From Shewanella sp. HN-41 (GTDB taxonomy: Bacteria; Pseudomonadota; Gammaproteobacteria; Enterobacterales; Shewanellaceae), in contig NZ_AFOZ01000014.1 of assembly GCF_000217915.1 (NCBI RefSeq), forward strand, positions 372,001 to 436,000: a DNA stretch of 64,000 bases. The letters are read 5' to 3'. Below the pieces are notes generated by a model. The model was given only the letters and a program-made list of their open reading frames with translations, did not search any database and was not told the origin of the DNA. The first letter of the stretch is position 1. Every line of letters starts with the position of its first letter. The translations under genes and the position numbers were made by a program. This document shows positions 18,621-28,331 of this stretch, piece after piece.

Positions 18621-19958
18621 ATGACAGAACGTAAATTTTTTGGAACCGATGGTATTCGTGGCAAGGTAGGTTCAGGGCAAATGACGCCTGAACTCGCGCT
18701 GAAATTAGGTTGGGCCGCGGGACGAGTATTATCCCGTAGTGGTACCAAGAAGGTCATTATCGGTAAAGATACCCGTATCTCGGGTTATATGTTTGAATCG
18801 GCATTAGAAGCTGGTCTTTCTGCCGCGGGTCTTAATGTGATGTTAATGGGGCCTATGCCAACGCCTGCAGTCGCCTATTTGACGCGTACTTTTCGCGCCG
18901 AAGCTGGGGTGGTGATCAGTGCATCACATAATCCCTATTATGATAATGGCATTAAATTTTTCTCCACCGACGGCAGTAAGTTAGACGATAAGTTAGAGTT
19001 AGAGATTGAAGCCGAACTCGAAAAGCCCCTCGTTTGCGTCGAGTCACATCTACTAGGCAAAGTGTCCCGTATCGAAGATGCCCGAGGCCGTTACATCGAG
19101 TATTGTAAAGGTAATTTCCCTGCAGAGCACACCTTAACGGGGCTAAAAATTGTGGTCGATTGTGCCCATGGTGCAACCTATCACATAGCGCCAGCGGTAT
19201 TCCGTGAATTAGGCGCCGAGGTGGTAGCCATCGGTGATAAGCCTGATGGTATGAATATCAATGACAAAGTGGGCGCGACGTCCATGGGCAAAATTTGTGA
19301 GACAGTGCTTGCCGAAGGTGCCGATTTAGGTATCGCCCTCGATGGTGACGGTGACCGAATTATGATGGTTAACAGTAAAGGGGAAGTGATTGACGGCGAT
19401 CAAATCCTCTATATTCTGGCCTGTGATGCGAAAAATCGTGGCGTGTTACGCGGCGGTGTTGTTGGCACCTTAATGTCTAACCTTGGGCTGGATTTAGCCC
19501 TACAAGCACTCGATATTCCCTTCGCACGCTCAAAGGTAGGCGACCGTTATGTGATGGAATTACTTAAGGAACTCGATTGGCGTATCGGCGGTGAGAATTC
19601 AGGGCATATCCTTAATCTTGACCACGGCACAACCGGTGATGGCATTGTCGCAGGGATCTTAGTGTTAGCGGCCATGCGTCGGCAAAATGCCACTCTAGAG
19701 CAACTCACAGCACCTATGGAAATGTTGCCACAAGTGTTAGTGAATGTGCGTTTTGAGGGCGAACACAATCCATTGAATTCCGATAAAGTTAAAGCGGCCC
19801 AAGCCCAAGTCGAGTCACAACTCGGGGCTCGTGGTCGAGTATTACTACGTAAATCAGGTACTGAACCTTTGATCCGTGTCATGGTAGAAGGTGACGATCA
19901 TAGTGCAGTATTGGCCCACGCAAATTTGATCGCCGATGCGGTAAAGTCGGCAAGCTAG
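18621..19958 (+). CDS. glmM: Phosphoglucosamine mutase
   Basis: GlmM converts glucosamine-6-phosphate to glucosamine-1-phosphate for UDP-GlcNAc synthesis. The 445 residues equal the Escherichia coli length. The active-site serine loop is [10 protein letters not shown] (Ser about 102), the metal loop is [11 protein letters not shown] (about 240), and the sugar and phosphate loops ([18 protein letters not shown]) follow. ATG 18621 gives [14 protein letters not shown]. It is downstream of folP in the same transcription unit. Confidence 0.97.
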   Translation: MTERKFFGTDGIRGKVGSGQMTPELALKLGWAAGRVLSRSGTKKVIIGKDTRISGYMFESALEAGLSAAGLNVMLMGPMPTPAVAYLTRTFRAEAGVVISASHNPYYDNGIKFFSTDGSKLDDKLELEIEAELEKPLVCVESHLLGKVSRIEDARGRYIEYCKGNFPAEHTLTGLKIVVDCAHGATYHIAPAVFRELGAEVVAIGDKPDGMNINDKVGATSMGKICETVLAEGADLGIALDGDGDRIMMVNSKGEVIDGDQILYILACDAKNRGVLRGGVVGTLMSNLGLDLALQALDIPFARSKVGDRYVMELLKELDWRIGGENSGHILNLDHGTTGDGIVAGILVLAAMRRQNATLEQLTAPMEMLPQVLVNVRFEGEHNPLNSDKVKAAQAQVESQLGARGRVLLRKSGTEPLIRVMVEGDDHSAVLAHANLIADAVKSAS

Positions 19959-19972
19959 TCTTTGCCGATTTT
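19947..19972 (+). terminator. Terminator overlapping the glmM stop
   Basis: TCGGCAA (19947-19953) pairs with TTGCCGA (19962-19968), followed by TTTTG. The last codons and stop of glmM lie in the hairpin. Confidence 0.55.
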
Positions 19973-20097
19973 GTAGTGAGTGCGGCTGATACCGATTGAA
20001 AATGAAGGTGTTAGCTGCACAAATGAACAGAAAATAGCTTTGGAGTGTAAAAATTAAGCATTCCAACCGGATATCTAAAAAAATTCGAATTTAGCTA

Positions 20098-20126
20098 TTG
20101 TAACTTAATAAGTGGTTCGCTATTAT
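20098..20126 (+). promoter_or_regulatory. Likely tpiA promoter
   Basis: TTGTAA (20098-20103), a 17-bp spacer, TATTAT (20121-20126). The tpiA ribosome site GAGGAGA begins 15 nt downstream, so the leader is very short. Confidence 0.6.
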
Positions 20127-20152
20127 TCACGCCGCTTTCAGAGGAGACAGTG

Positions 20153-20935
20153 ATGGCACTCAGACGTCCTATGGTAGCAGGCAATTGGAAGATGAATGGC
20201 AGTGCGGCATTAGCGCAAGAGTTATTCAAGAAATTTGCCTCTAAGCTCCAAAATGATTCAGCTGAAGTGGTTTTATGCCCGCCTTCTATCTATCTAGAGA
20301 GCGTTAGGCAACTGCTAGAAGCAAACAAGGAAGCGTTAGACGGTTCACTTGTTAGGATGGGCGCACAAAACCTAAGTCAACATGACTTTGGCGCTTATAC
20401 CGGTGAAGTTTCAGGTCAGATGCTAAAAGATTCAGGATGTCGATATGTGATTATCGGGCATTCAGAGCGTCGCCGTATGTACGGAGAGACGAGTAATATC
20501 GTAGCGGAGAAATTCGCCGCTGCACAAAAGCACGGTCTGACCCCAATATTGTGTGTGGGTGAGTCGGGTCCAGCGCGGGAAGCAAGACGTACCTTTGAGG
20601 TGATTGCTGAAGAGTTGGATATAGTGATCCAGAAAAATGGCACTATGGCTTTTGATAACGCTATTATCGCCTACGAGCCATTATGGGCTGTAGGAACAGG
20701 TAAGAGTGCGACGCCAGAGCAGGCACAGGAAGTTCATGCGTTTATTCGCAAACGCCTCTCTGAAGTATCTCCGTTTATCGGAGAAAATATCAGGATTCTC
20801 TATGGTGGTAGTGTAACACCGAGTAATGCTGCAGATTTATTTGCCCAACCTGATGTTGATGGTGGACTGATTGGCGGTGCCAGTTTAAACTCTAGCGAGT
20901 TTTTAAGTCTGTGTACCATAGCGATGAGCGCATAA
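20153..20935 (+). CDS. tpiA: Triosephosphate isomerase
   Basis: TpiA interconverts dihydroxyacetone phosphate and glyceraldehyde-3-phosphate. The 260 residues carry the substrate Lys in AGNWKMNG (about 13), the catalytic His in IIGHSERR (about 100), the catalytic Glu in IAYEPLWAVGTG (about 172) and the phosphate-binding GGSV and GGASL loops. ATG 20153 follows GAGGAGACAGTG. secG starts 2 nt after the stop. Confidence 0.97.
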   Translation: MALRRPMVAGNWKMNGSAALAQELFKKFASKLQNDSAEVVLCPPSIYLESVRQLLEANKEALDGSLVRMGAQNLSQHDFGAYTGEVSGQMLKDSGCRYVIIGHSERRRMYGETSNIVAEKFAAAQKHGLTPILCVGESGPAREARRTFEVIAEELDIVIQKNGTMAFDNAIIAYEPLWAVGTGKSATPEQAQEVHAFIRKRLSEVSPFIGENIRILYGGSVTPSNAADLFAQPDVDGGLIGGASLNSSEFLSLCTIAMSA

Positions 20936-20936
20936 T

Positions 20937-21272
20937 ATGTATGAAGTTTTAGTGGTTGTTTACTTGTTGGTTGCATTAGGTTTAATCGGCCTGATCCTCA
21001 TCCAGCAGGGAAAAGGAGCTGACATGGGGGCCTCATTTGGCGCCGGTGCATCAGGTACCTTATTCGGTTCAAGTGGTTCAGGGAATTTCCTGACACGCAC
21101 TACGGCGATTCTGGCCATTGCGTTTTTTACCTTAAGCCTGCTAATTGGTAACTTAAGTGCAAATCACGCAAAAAATGAAGATTCATGGAAAAATTTAGGT
21201 TCAGATACTGAGCAGGTGACTCAACCTGTTGAGCAAGGAACCGAAAAGTCAGAAACCAAAATTCCTGACTAG
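20937..21272 (+). CDS. secG: Protein-export membrane protein SecG
   Basis: This is the small SecYEG subunit, 111 residues. There are two membrane helices (about 2-22 and 54-72) flanking a Gly/Ser-rich loop with QQGKGADMGASFGAGASGT, a clear SecG signature. The C-terminal tail is charged and variable. It begins 2 nt after tpiA and precedes tRNA-Leu(GAG), as in many gammaproteobacteria. Confidence 0.96.
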   Translation: MYEVLVVVYLLVALGLIGLILIQQGKGADMGASFGAGASGTLFGSSGSGNFLTRTTAILAIAFFTLSLLIGNLSANHAKNEDSWKNLGSDTEQVTQPVEQGTEKSETKIPD

Positions 21273-21282
21273 TAAGAGTTTA

Positions 21283-21369
21283 GCCGAGGTGGTGAAATTG
21301 GTAGACGCGCAGCCTTGAGGTGGCTGTGTCCTAACGGACGTGCGGGTTCAAGTCCCGCTCTCGGCACCA
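21283..21369 (+). tRNA. tRNA-Leu (GAG)
   Basis: An 87-nt class II tRNA starting GCCGAGG, anticodon loop TTGAGGT, long variable arm and encoded CCA. It lies directly after secG. Confidence 0.95.
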
Positions 21370-21450
21370 AATTAACTAAGATAGACGAGGTAAGTTCTCT
21401 CTTAGTTATTGCAAGAAAAGACGATAGTCAATATACTTGCACACAGTTGA

Positions 21451-21527
<77 letters not shown>

Positions 21528-21586
21528 GCTCCTAGTAACGAATAGTGTTTGAATTCGTTATGGTTTACAGGTTCTTGACACTAATG

Positions 21587-21609
21587 ACCTCGTGATTACG
21601 GGGTTTTTT
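21587..21609 (+). terminator. Terminator/attenuator 1 upstream of rimP
   Basis: ACCTCGT (21587-21593), loop GATT, ACGGGGT (21598-21604), then T5G. It separates metY from rimP. Confidence 0.75.
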
Positions 21610-21659
21610 GTTATCTGGGACTTTTAAATTTGTCGTATATTCTATACGGCGTTGTACTA

Positions 21660-21679
21660 GGGCTATTAAGCCCTTTTTT
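21660..21679 (+). terminator. Terminator/attenuator 2 upstream of rimP
   Basis: GGGCT (21660-21664), loop ATTA, AGCCC (21669-21673), then T6G T7. It ends 20 nt before the rimP start. Tandem attenuators in the nusA leader fit the known NusA self-regulation in Escherichia coli. Confidence 0.7.
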
Positions 21680-21699
21680 GTTTTTTTCGGGGGTCAATT

Positions 21700-22155
21700 T
21701 TGGCAACATTAGAATCCAGACTGGCAGAAATGCTCAAAGTGCCTGTGGAGGCATTAGGCTTCCAACTCTGGGGCATTGAATATGTTCAAGCGGGTAAGCA
21801 TTCAATACTTCGCGTGTTTATTGATGGTGAAAACGGTATCAATATTGAAGATTGTGCCAATGCTAGCCGTCAAGTCAGTGCTGTACTCGATGTTGAAGAC
21901 CCTATTCCGACTGAATATACCCTAGAGGTTTCTTCACCCGGTGTGGATAGACCGTTGTTTACTGCAGAGCAGTATGCGGCCTACGTGGGCGAAGATGCGA
22001 AAGTTCAACTGACTATGCCTGTCGCGGGCAGTCGTAATTTAAAAGGCGCCATTACCAAGGTTGAAGGGCAAATGCTCTCGCTGAATGTCAATGGTAAAGA
22101 GCTAGTTGTCGCCCTGGATAATATCCGTAAAGGCAACGTAATCGCTAAGTTTTGA
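21700..22155 (+). CDS. rimP: Ribosome maturation factor RimP
   Basis: RimP helps assemble the 30S subunit. The 151 residues have the two family domains, with [23 protein letters not shown] and [12 protein letters not shown] as signatures. The start is TTG at 21700, preceded by a GGGGG purine run 6-7 nt upstream. It is the first protein gene of the nusA-infB operon. Confidence 0.95.
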   Translation: MATLESRLAEMLKVPVEALGFQLWGIEYVQAGKHSILRVFIDGENGINIEDCANASRQVSAVLDVEDPIPTEYTLEVSSPGVDRPLFTAEQYAAYVGEDAKVQLTMPVAGSRNLKGAITKVEGQMLSLNVNGKELVVALDNIRKGNVIAKF

Positions 22156-22184
22156 TGGTTTCAAGGTGAACGAGGCAAGACGAG

Positions 22185-23684
22185 ATGAATAAAGAGATTC
22201 TGCTAGTCGCTGAAGCGGTTTCAAATGAAAAGGCCGTTCCACGCGAGAAAATTTTTGAAGCGCTAGAGATCGCTCTGGCTACTGCAACCAAGAAAAAATA
22301 CGAAGGTGATATCGACGTTCGTGTTTCCATCGATCGTAAAACTGGCGGTTACGAAACATTCCGTCGTTGGATGGTGGTTGACGATCACGGCGAAGCCCTA
22401 GAGAACCCATTCCGCGAGATCACGCTCGAAGCGGCTCGTTATGAAAATCCGGACATTCAACCAGGCGAATATATCGAAGACGATATCGAGTCGGTAGTGT
22501 TTGACCGTATTACCACACAAACCGCTAAGCAAGTCATAGTACAAAAAGTACGTGAAGCAGAGCGTGCGCAAGTGGTTGAGCAGTTCCAAGATAAAGAAGG
22601 CGAGCTGATCACTGGTGTAGTGAAAAAAGCGACCCGTGAAAGTGTGGTGGTCGATTTAGGCAACAATGCTGACGGCGTGCTGTTCCGTGAAGATTTAATT
22701 TCTCGTGAATCTTTCCGTCCTGGTGACCGCGTGCGTGCATTGCTGTACTCAGTACGTCCAGAAGCCCGCGGCGCACAGCTGTTTTTAACGCGCACTAAAC
22801 CTGAAATGCTGATTGAGCTTTTCCGTGTAGAAGTGCCTGAAATTGCCGATGAGTTGATCGAAGTGATGGGCGCTGCCCGTGATCCAGGCGCTCGCGCAAA
22901 GATTGCCGTAAAATCCAATGACCGTCGTATCGACCCTATTGGTGCGTGCGTGGGTATGCGCGGTGCACGTGTACAAGCGGTATCGAATGAACTGGGTGGC
23001 GAGCGTGTTGATATCGTGTTGTGGGATGATAATCCAGCACAGTACGTGATCAATGCTATGGCGCCAGCCGATGTGGCCTCTATCATTGTTGACGAAGATA
23101 ACCATTCAATGGATATCGCCGTTGAGGCTGATAGTTTGGCACAAGCCATTGGACGTAATGGCCAAAACGTACGTTTAGCGACTCAACTGACAGGTTGGGA
23201 ATTGAACGTTATGACAGTGGAAGACATGAATAAGAAGCATCAGGCCGAAAGCGCCAAAGTGGTGAATCTATTTATGAGTTCATTGGATGTCGATGAAGAT
23301 TTTGCACAAGTGCTTGCGGATGAGGGCTTTACGTCGCTCGAAGAAATCGCTTATGTACCTGTGTCTGAACTATTGGCGATTGATGGTTTTGACGAAGATC
23401 TCGTTGAAGCTTTACGTGAACGTGCAAAAGCGGCGATCTCGACCAGAGCACTCGCCACTGAAGAAGCACTAGATGGTGTGGAGCCAAGTGACGAGTTGTT
23501 AGCACTTGAAGGTGTTGAAAGACACTTAGCCTATGTTTTTGCAAGCAAAGGTATTGTGACTCTAGAAGACTTGGCTGAACAAGGCATTGATGATTTGATC
23601 GAAATTGAAGAATTGACAGAAGAAAAAGCAGGTGCGCTCATCATGGCTGCCCGCAACATCTGTTGGTTTGGCGAAGAAGCATAA
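22185..23684 (+). CDS. nusA: Transcription termination/antitermination factor NusA
   Basis: NusA binds RNA polymerase, nascent RNA and rho or antitermination complexes. The 499 residues comprise an N-terminal RNAP-binding domain (1-130), S1 (about 135-200), KH1/KH2 (about 200-345, with [18 protein letters not shown] and [12 protein letters not shown]), and two acidic C-terminal repeats (about 360-499) typical of gammaproteobacteria. It lies 29 nt after rimP. Confidence 0.97.
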   Translation: MNKEILLVAEAVSNEKAVPREKIFEALEIALATATKKKYEGDIDVRVSIDRKTGGYETFRRWMVVDDHGEALENPFREITLEAARYENPDIQPGEYIEDDIESVVFDRITTQTAKQVIVQKVREAERAQVVEQFQDKEGELITGVVKKATRESVVVDLGNNADGVLFREDLISRESFRPGDRVRALLYSVRPEARGAQLFLTRTKPEMLIELFRVEVPEIADELIEVMGAARDPGARAKIAVKSNDRRIDPIGACVGMRGARVQAVSNELGGERVDIVLWDDNPAQYVINAMAPADVASIIVDEDNHSMDIAVEADSLAQAIGRNGQNVRLATQLTGWELNVMTVEDMNKKHQAESAKVVNLFMSSLDVDEDFAQVLADEGFTSLEEIAYVPVSELLAIDGFDEDLVEALRERAKAAISTRALATEEALDGVEPSDELLALEGVERHLAYVFASKGIVTLEDLAEQGIDDLIEIEELTEEKAGALIMAARNICWFGEEA

Positions 23685-23709
23685 GTCGATCAACAGGGGG
23701 ATTTAACTG

Positions 23710-26352
23710 ATGGCAGATACTACCGTAGAGAAATTGGCCACGGAAGTGGGTAAAAGTGTTGAACGTCTGATTGAGCAATTCTCTCAGGCTGGAATTAAGA
23801 AAGGCCAAGCTGATAATGTGTCTGAAGCTGAAAAGCAGCAGTTACTGGATTATCTGAAAAAACAGCACGGTGGCGAGACTGCCCCGACTAAAATGACACT
23901 GCAGCGCAAAACGGTATCAACCCTGAGCGTGGCGGGTAATGGTGGTCAATCTAAAGATGTGAAAGTGGAAGTGCGTAAAACCCGCACTTTCGTTAAACGT
24001 GATGTGAATGACTCTGTGCTAAAAGCGGAAGAAGAGGCGAAAGCAGAAGCTGAAGCATTAGCAAAAGCAAAGGCCGAAGCGGAAGCGGCTCAAGCGGCCA
24101 AGGCGAAAGCTGAGGCAGAAGCTAAGGCTAAAGCAGAAGCTGAAGCCAAGGCAAAAGCCAAAGCGGCGGCAGAAGTGAAAGTAACCAAAGATGCTTCTCC
24201 AGAAGCAGAAGCGGCACGTCTAGAAGCTGAGCGTTTAAAAGCGGCGCAAGAGGCGGCAACTAAACGCAAGCAAGATGAAGAAGCGGCAAAAACGGCCGAA
24301 AAAGCCCGCTTATTAGCGGAAGAAAACTCTAAGCGTTGGGCTGAAGAAGAGCGTCAACGCTTAGAAGCGGAAAGAAACGGCGATCACCACATCACCACCT
24401 CTAAAGTAGCGCGTGCTGCTGAAGATACTTCCGATCTGGATGAAGAAAAACGCGGCCGTCGTGCTCGTAACAAGAGCAACGCTAAGAAGCGTGGCGGTAA
24501 AGATGCCCGTGATGGCCGTGAAAAGCACATGCGTAACCGCAGCACAGCACCCGAGTCTATGGCCCACGGCTTTAACAAGCCAGTTGCTGCTGTAAGCCGT
24601 GATGTGCGTATCGGTGAAACTGTGACTGTTTCTGAACTGGCGCATTTAATGGCAGTGAAAGCGACTGAAATCATCAAACAGATGATGAAAATGGGCTCAA
24701 TGGTCACGATCAACCAAGTGTTAGATCAAGAGACTGCCCAATTAGTTGCCGAAGAAATGGGCCACAAAGTGGTGCTAATTCGTGAAAACGAACTTGAACA
24801 TCAAGTATTGTTAGACCGTGACGATGAGGGTGGCGTTAAGCTGGAATCCCGTGCACCGGTTGTGACCATCATGGGCCACGTTGACCACGGTAAAACGTCT
24901 CTGCTTGACTATATTCGCCGCGCGAAAGTGGCTGCTGGCGAAGCCGGTGGTATTACTCAGCATATTGGTGCATACCATGTTGAGACCGAAAACGGCATGA
25001 TCACTTTCCTCGATACCCCAGGCCACGCCGCGTTTACCGCAATGCGTGCCCGTGGTGCCAAGGCGACCGATATCGTTGTGTTAGTCGTTGCGGCCGATGA
25101 CGGTGTAATGCCACAGACGATCGAAGCGATCCAACATGCTAAAGCCGGTAACGTGCCGTTAATCGTTGCAGTGAACAAGATGGATAAACCGGAAGCGGAT
25201 ATCGATCGCGTTAAGAGTGAACTGTCACAACACGGTGTTATGTCTGAAGATTGGGGCGGAGACAACATGTTTGCCTTCGTATCCGCTAAGACAGGTGAAG
25301 GCGTTGATGATCTGCTCGAAGGTATCCTATTACAAGCTGAAGTATTAGAGCTTAAAGCGGTACGTGATGGCATGGCTGCGGGTGTGGTTATTGAATCCCA
25401 ACTGGATAAAGGTCGCGGCCCTGTGGCAACGATTCTGGTTCAGGAAGGTACTCTGCGCCAAGGTGATATCGTTCTATGTGGCCTTGAGTACGGTAAAATC
25501 CGTGCGATGAAGGATGAGAACGGCCGTTCTATCACTGAAGCGGGTCCATCAATCCCAGTTGAAATTTTGGGTCTGTCTGGCGTACCGTCAGCCGGTGATG
25601 AAGCGACCGTCGTACGTGACGAGCGTAAAGCCCGTGAAGTTGCCCTGTATCGTCAAGGTAAGTTCCGTGATGTGAAACTGGCACGTCAGCAAAAATCTAA
25701 GCTTGAAAACATGTTCGCGAACATGACAGACGGCGAAGTGAAAGAACTGAACATTGTTCTTAAAGCAGACGTACAAGGCTCACTGGAAGCGATTACCGAT
25801 TCGTTAACGGGTCTATCTACCGATGAAGTGAAAGTGAACATCATCGCTCGCGGTGTGGGTGCTCTGACCGAAACCGATGCGACTTTAGCCGCGGCTTCTA
25901 ACGCTATCATGGTTGGCTTTAACGTGCGTGCCGATGCGCAGGCGCGTAAGACTATTGAGAGCGAAAGCGTCGACCTACGCTACTACAGCGTTATCTATAA
26001 TTTGATTGATGAAGTGAAAGCAGCGATGACAGGTATGCTGTCTCCTGAGTTCAAACAACAAATTATCGGTTTGGCTGAAGTTCGTGATGTGTTCAAATCG
26101 CCTAAGCTGGGTGCGATTGCTGGTTGTATGGTGACCGAAGGTACCATCAAACGTAGCGCACCAATCCGCGTACTGCGTGATAACGTGGTGATCTTCGAAG
26201 GTGAACTCGAATCTCTGCGTCGCTTTAAAGATGACGTTAACGAAGTTCGCAACGGTATGGAATGTGGTATCGGCGTTAAGAACTACAACGATGTTCGCGT
26301 AGGCGACCAAATCGAAGTATTCGAAACCGTCGAAGTGGCACGTACTCTGTAA
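23710..26352 (+). CDS. infB: Translation initiation factor IF-2
   Basis: IF-2 is the GTPase that brings initiator tRNA to the 30S subunit. The 880 residues include an IF2_N domain at the start and a long Ala/Glu/Lys-rich helical region (about 100-240). A second IF2_N region lies near 300. The G domain follows, with GHVDHGKTS near 390, DTPGHA and NKMDKP. Internal starts that yield shorter IF-2 forms are likely, as in relatives. It follows nusA by 25 nt. Confidence 0.98.
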   Translation: MADTTVEKLATEVGKSVERLIEQFSQAGIKKGQADNVSEAEKQQLLDYLKKQHGGETAPTKMTLQRKTVSTLSVAGNGGQSKDVKVEVRKTRTFVKRDVNDSVLKAEEEAKAEAEALAKAKAEAEAAQAAKAKAEAEAKAKAEAEAKAKAKAAAEVKVTKDASPEAEAARLEAERLKAAQEAATKRKQDEEAAKTAEKARLLAEENSKRWAEEERQRLEAERNGDHHITTSKVARAAEDTSDLDEEKRGRRARNKSNAKKRGGKDARDGREKHMRNRSTAPESMAHGFNKPVAAVSRDVRIGETVTVSELAHLMAVKATEIIKQMMKMGSMVTINQVLDQETAQLVAEEMGHKVVLIRENELEHQVLLDRDDEGGVKLESRAPVVTIMGHVDHGKTSLLDYIRRAKVAAGEAGGITQHIGAYHVETENGMITFLDTPGHAAFTAMRARGAKATDIVVLVVAADDGVMPQTIEAIQHAKAGNVPLIVAVNKMDKPEADIDRVKSELSQHGVMSEDWGGDNMFAFVSAKTGEGVDDLLEGILLQAEVLELKAVRDGMAAGVVIESQLDKGRGPVATILVQEGTLRQGDIVLCGLEYGKIRAMKDENGRSITEAGPSIPVEILGLSGVPSAGDEATVVRDERKAREVALYRQGKFRDVKLARQQKSKLENMFANMTDGEVKELNIVLKADVQGSLEAITDSLTGLSTDEVKVNIIARGVGALTETDATLAAASNAIMVGFNVRADAQARKTIESESVDLRYYSVIYNLIDEVKAAMTGMLSPEFKQQIIGLAEVRDVFKSPKLGAIAGCMVTEGTIKRSAPIRVLRDNVVIFEGELESLRRFKDDVNEVRNGMECGIGVKNYNDVRVGDQIEVFETVEVARTL

Positions 26353-26360
26353 CGATAAAG

Positions 26361-26382
26361 AGGGCGGCATTAGCCGCCCTTT
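26361..26382 (+). terminator. Hairpin between infB and rbfA
   Basis: AGGGCGGC (26361-26368), loop ATTA, GCCGCCCT (26373-26380), followed only by TTCGATTT. It is probably a partial attenuator or an mRNA processing site inside the operon. Confidence 0.5.
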
Positions 26383-26415
26383 CGATTTAATGACATTAGC
26401 TATGGTACAGATATT

Positions 26416-26859
26416 ATGGCAAAAGAATTCAGTCGTACACGTCGCATAGCACAGCAGTTGCAGCAAGAGCTTGCTCTGGTGTTGCAGCGCGACATGAAAG
26501 ACCCCCGTATTGGTTTTGTTACCGTGAATGACGTCGATGTCTCCCGTGATTTAAGTTACGCCAAGGTCTTTGTGACCTTCTTTGAGGAAGACAAAGAAGT
26601 TGTACAGGAAAAGCTCAACGCGCTGATCAGCGCCGCACCCTATATTCGCACCCTTGTGGCTGGCCGGATGAAGCTGCGAGTGATGCCAGAGCTGCGTTTT
26701 GTCTACGATAGCTCATTGGTTGAGGGGATGCGTATGTCTAACCTCGTCAGCCAAGTAATTAATCAAGATAAAGCGAAACAGCAGCAATTTGGCAGTGCTG
26801 AAGATGTCCAAGATGTGGACGCGACAGACGATACCGAAGATACAGAAGGTAAAGATTAA
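26416..26859 (+). CDS. rbfA: Ribosome-binding factor A
   Basis: RbfA is a cold-shock-related 30S maturation factor. The 147 residues have the KH-like RbfA fold signature [27 protein letters not shown] and the [15 protein letters not shown] block near 95. The tail is acidic. Its TAA stop overlaps the truB ATG by one base. Confidence 0.95.
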   Translation: MAKEFSRTRRIAQQLQQELALVLQRDMKDPRIGFVTVNDVDVSRDLSYAKVFVTFFEEDKEVVQEKLNALISAAPYIRTLVAGRMKLRVMPELRFVYDSSLVEGMRMSNLVSQVINQDKAKQQQFGSAEDVQDVDATDDTEDTEGKD

Positions 26860-27808
26860 TGGCTCGTCGTCCAAAAGGCCGCTTCATCGATGGTATCGTG
26901 TTGTTGGACAAAGCCACTGGCATGAGTTCCAACTTTGCGCTGCAACGGGTAAAACGCTTTTTAATGCGAACAAAGCCGGACACACGGGCGCGCTCGATCC
27001 GCTAGCCACAGGCATGCTACCCGTATGTTTAGGTGAGGCGACCAAGTTTTCACAGCATTTGTTAGATGCCGATAAGCGTTATCTAGTGACGGCAAAACTG
27101 GGCCAGCGTACCGATACCAGTGATTCCGATGGCGAAGTGGTGCAGACGCGCCCTATGGATTTTACCGAGATACAGCTATTAGCTGCGCTCGAGCATTTCC
27201 GTGGCGATACAATGCAAGTGCCTTCAATGTACTCTGCGTTAAAATATCAGGGACAACCCTTATATAAATATGCGCGTGAAGGCATTGAAGTGCCCCGTGA
27301 AGCGCGGCCTATCACGGTATTTGAGCTTAACTTTATCAAGCTTGAAGGCGATGAGTTGACCTTGGACATCCATTGTTCTAAAGGCACTTATATTCGTACT
27401 ATTATCGATGATCTCGGTGAAATGCTTGGCTGTGGTGCCCATGTGATCATGTTGCGCCGTACCCAAGTGGCACAGTACCCCTATGCTAGAATGGTTACCC
27501 TTGAGCAGCTTGAAGCTCTCGTTGCCCAGGCCCAGGAACAGCAGATAGAGCCGAGTCTGCTACTCGATCCGCTTTTATTGCCTATGGATACGGCCGTGGC
27601 CGATTTTCCCGAGGTGAATGTACCCGATGCCAGTGCTGCCTATCTGATGCAAGGGCAGGCGGTGCGTGTTGTGGGTTTAGAAGCCGATCAATTAGTACGT
27701 ATCACCTTAGGGGATACCCGTCGGTTTGTCGGCATTGGCGCGATGAATGATGACGGTCTGTTAGCGCCTAAACGACTCATTGTTATCCATGACGAGCCTG
27801 CAAAGTAG
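26859..27808 (+). pseudogene. truB: tRNA pseudouridine-55 synthase TruB, frameshifted
   Basis: TruB makes pseudouridine 55 in the T arm of tRNAs. ATG 26859 gives [18 protein letters not shown] and the correct protein through Phe34. There a T5 run (26958-26962) stands where T6 is needed for the family sequence [20 protein letters not shown]. The reading frame then stops after 48 residues, before the catalytic Asp (GALDPLATG). The remaining 270 residues are fully preserved in the next frame up to 27808 (about 316 residues if restored). Translational -1 slippage on the T run would restore the protein exactly. Sequencing error is the simplest explanation. Confidence 0.9.
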
Positions 27809-27856
27809 CGCATTGAACCAATTCGAAATCATTATTCGATTAAGACCAGCCTTTTA

Positions 27857-27885
27857 TTGCGCTAGGGTTGGATTATGGGTAGAAT
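27857..27885 (+). promoter_or_regulatory. rpsO promoter
   Basis: TTGCGC (27857-27862), a 17-bp spacer, TAGAAT (27880-27885). It lies 49 nt after the truB stop, so rpsO can be transcribed on its own. Confidence 0.65.
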
Positions 27886-27948
27886 AGCGCGCCCTCTGGC
27901 TGAGTTAGTGATCGGCTAGAGATTCATACTATATATTTGGAGAGACAC

Positions 27949-28218
27949 ATGTCACTAAGTACTGAAGCGAAAGCAAAAATCCTGGCTGAATTTGGCCGTG
28001 GCGAAAACGACACTGGTTCAACTGAAGTTCAAGTTGCTTTGTTAACTGCGCAAATCAACCATTTGCAAGATCACTTCAAAGAGCACATCCACGATCACCA
28101 CTCACGTCGTGGTCTGTTACGCATGGTTAGCGCGCGTCGTAAGTTAACTGCTTACCTGAAGCGTACTGATGCAGAGCGTTACAACGCACTGATCCAAAAG
28201 TTAGGTCTACGTCGTTAA
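27949..28218 (+). CDS. rpsO: 30S ribosomal protein S15
   Basis: S15 binds the central domain of 16S rRNA. The 89 residues equal the standard length and show the [20 protein letters not shown] and [20 protein letters not shown] blocks. The ATG at 27949 follows GGAGAG by 4 nt. A strong terminator follows. Confidence 0.98.
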   Translation: MSLSTEAKAKILAEFGRGENDTGSTEVQVALLTAQINHLQDHFKEHIHDHHSRRGLLRMVSARRKLTAYLKRTDAERYNALIQKLGLRR

Positions 28219-28236
28219 TCTCACGTCGACTAACGT

Positions 28237-28263
28237 AAAAAAGGAGGCTTAGCCTCCTTTTTT
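28237..28263 (+). terminator. rpsO terminator
   Basis: A 12-bp stem with GGAGGC/GCCTCC core (28243-28248 with 28252-28257), flanked by A6 and T7. The A/T symmetry makes it usable in both directions. Confidence 0.9.
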
Positions 28264-28295
28264 ATTATTCTAAATTGGGTTTTCTCTAAGTTGCT

Positions 28296-28323
28296 CAACC
28301 GTCAACCGTCAACCGTCAACCCT
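28296..28323. repeat. Heptanucleotide tandem repeat
   Basis: Three exact copies of CAACCGT plus a partial fourth (CAACCCT), between the rpsO terminator and the stop codon of the minus-strand GGDEF-EAL gene. Confidence 0.85.
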
Positions 28324-28331
28324 CATGCCAT

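Noticed and set aside
22457..23149. 230-residue minus-strand frame inside nusA
   Set aside because: It is a long antisense shadow of the highly biased nusA codons, Ser/Thr/Arg-rich, with no motif.
26789..26858. Upstream extension of the second truB frame
   Set aside because: It overlaps rbfA in another frame and does not resemble TruB; the true start is the ATG at 26859 followed by a frameshift.
26955..26966. Programmed -1 frameshift in truB as a regulated event
   Set aside because: The heptamer C TTT TTA is only a partial slippery site, no stimulatory structure was found, and TruB is not known to need frameshifting. Kept only as an alternative in the findings.
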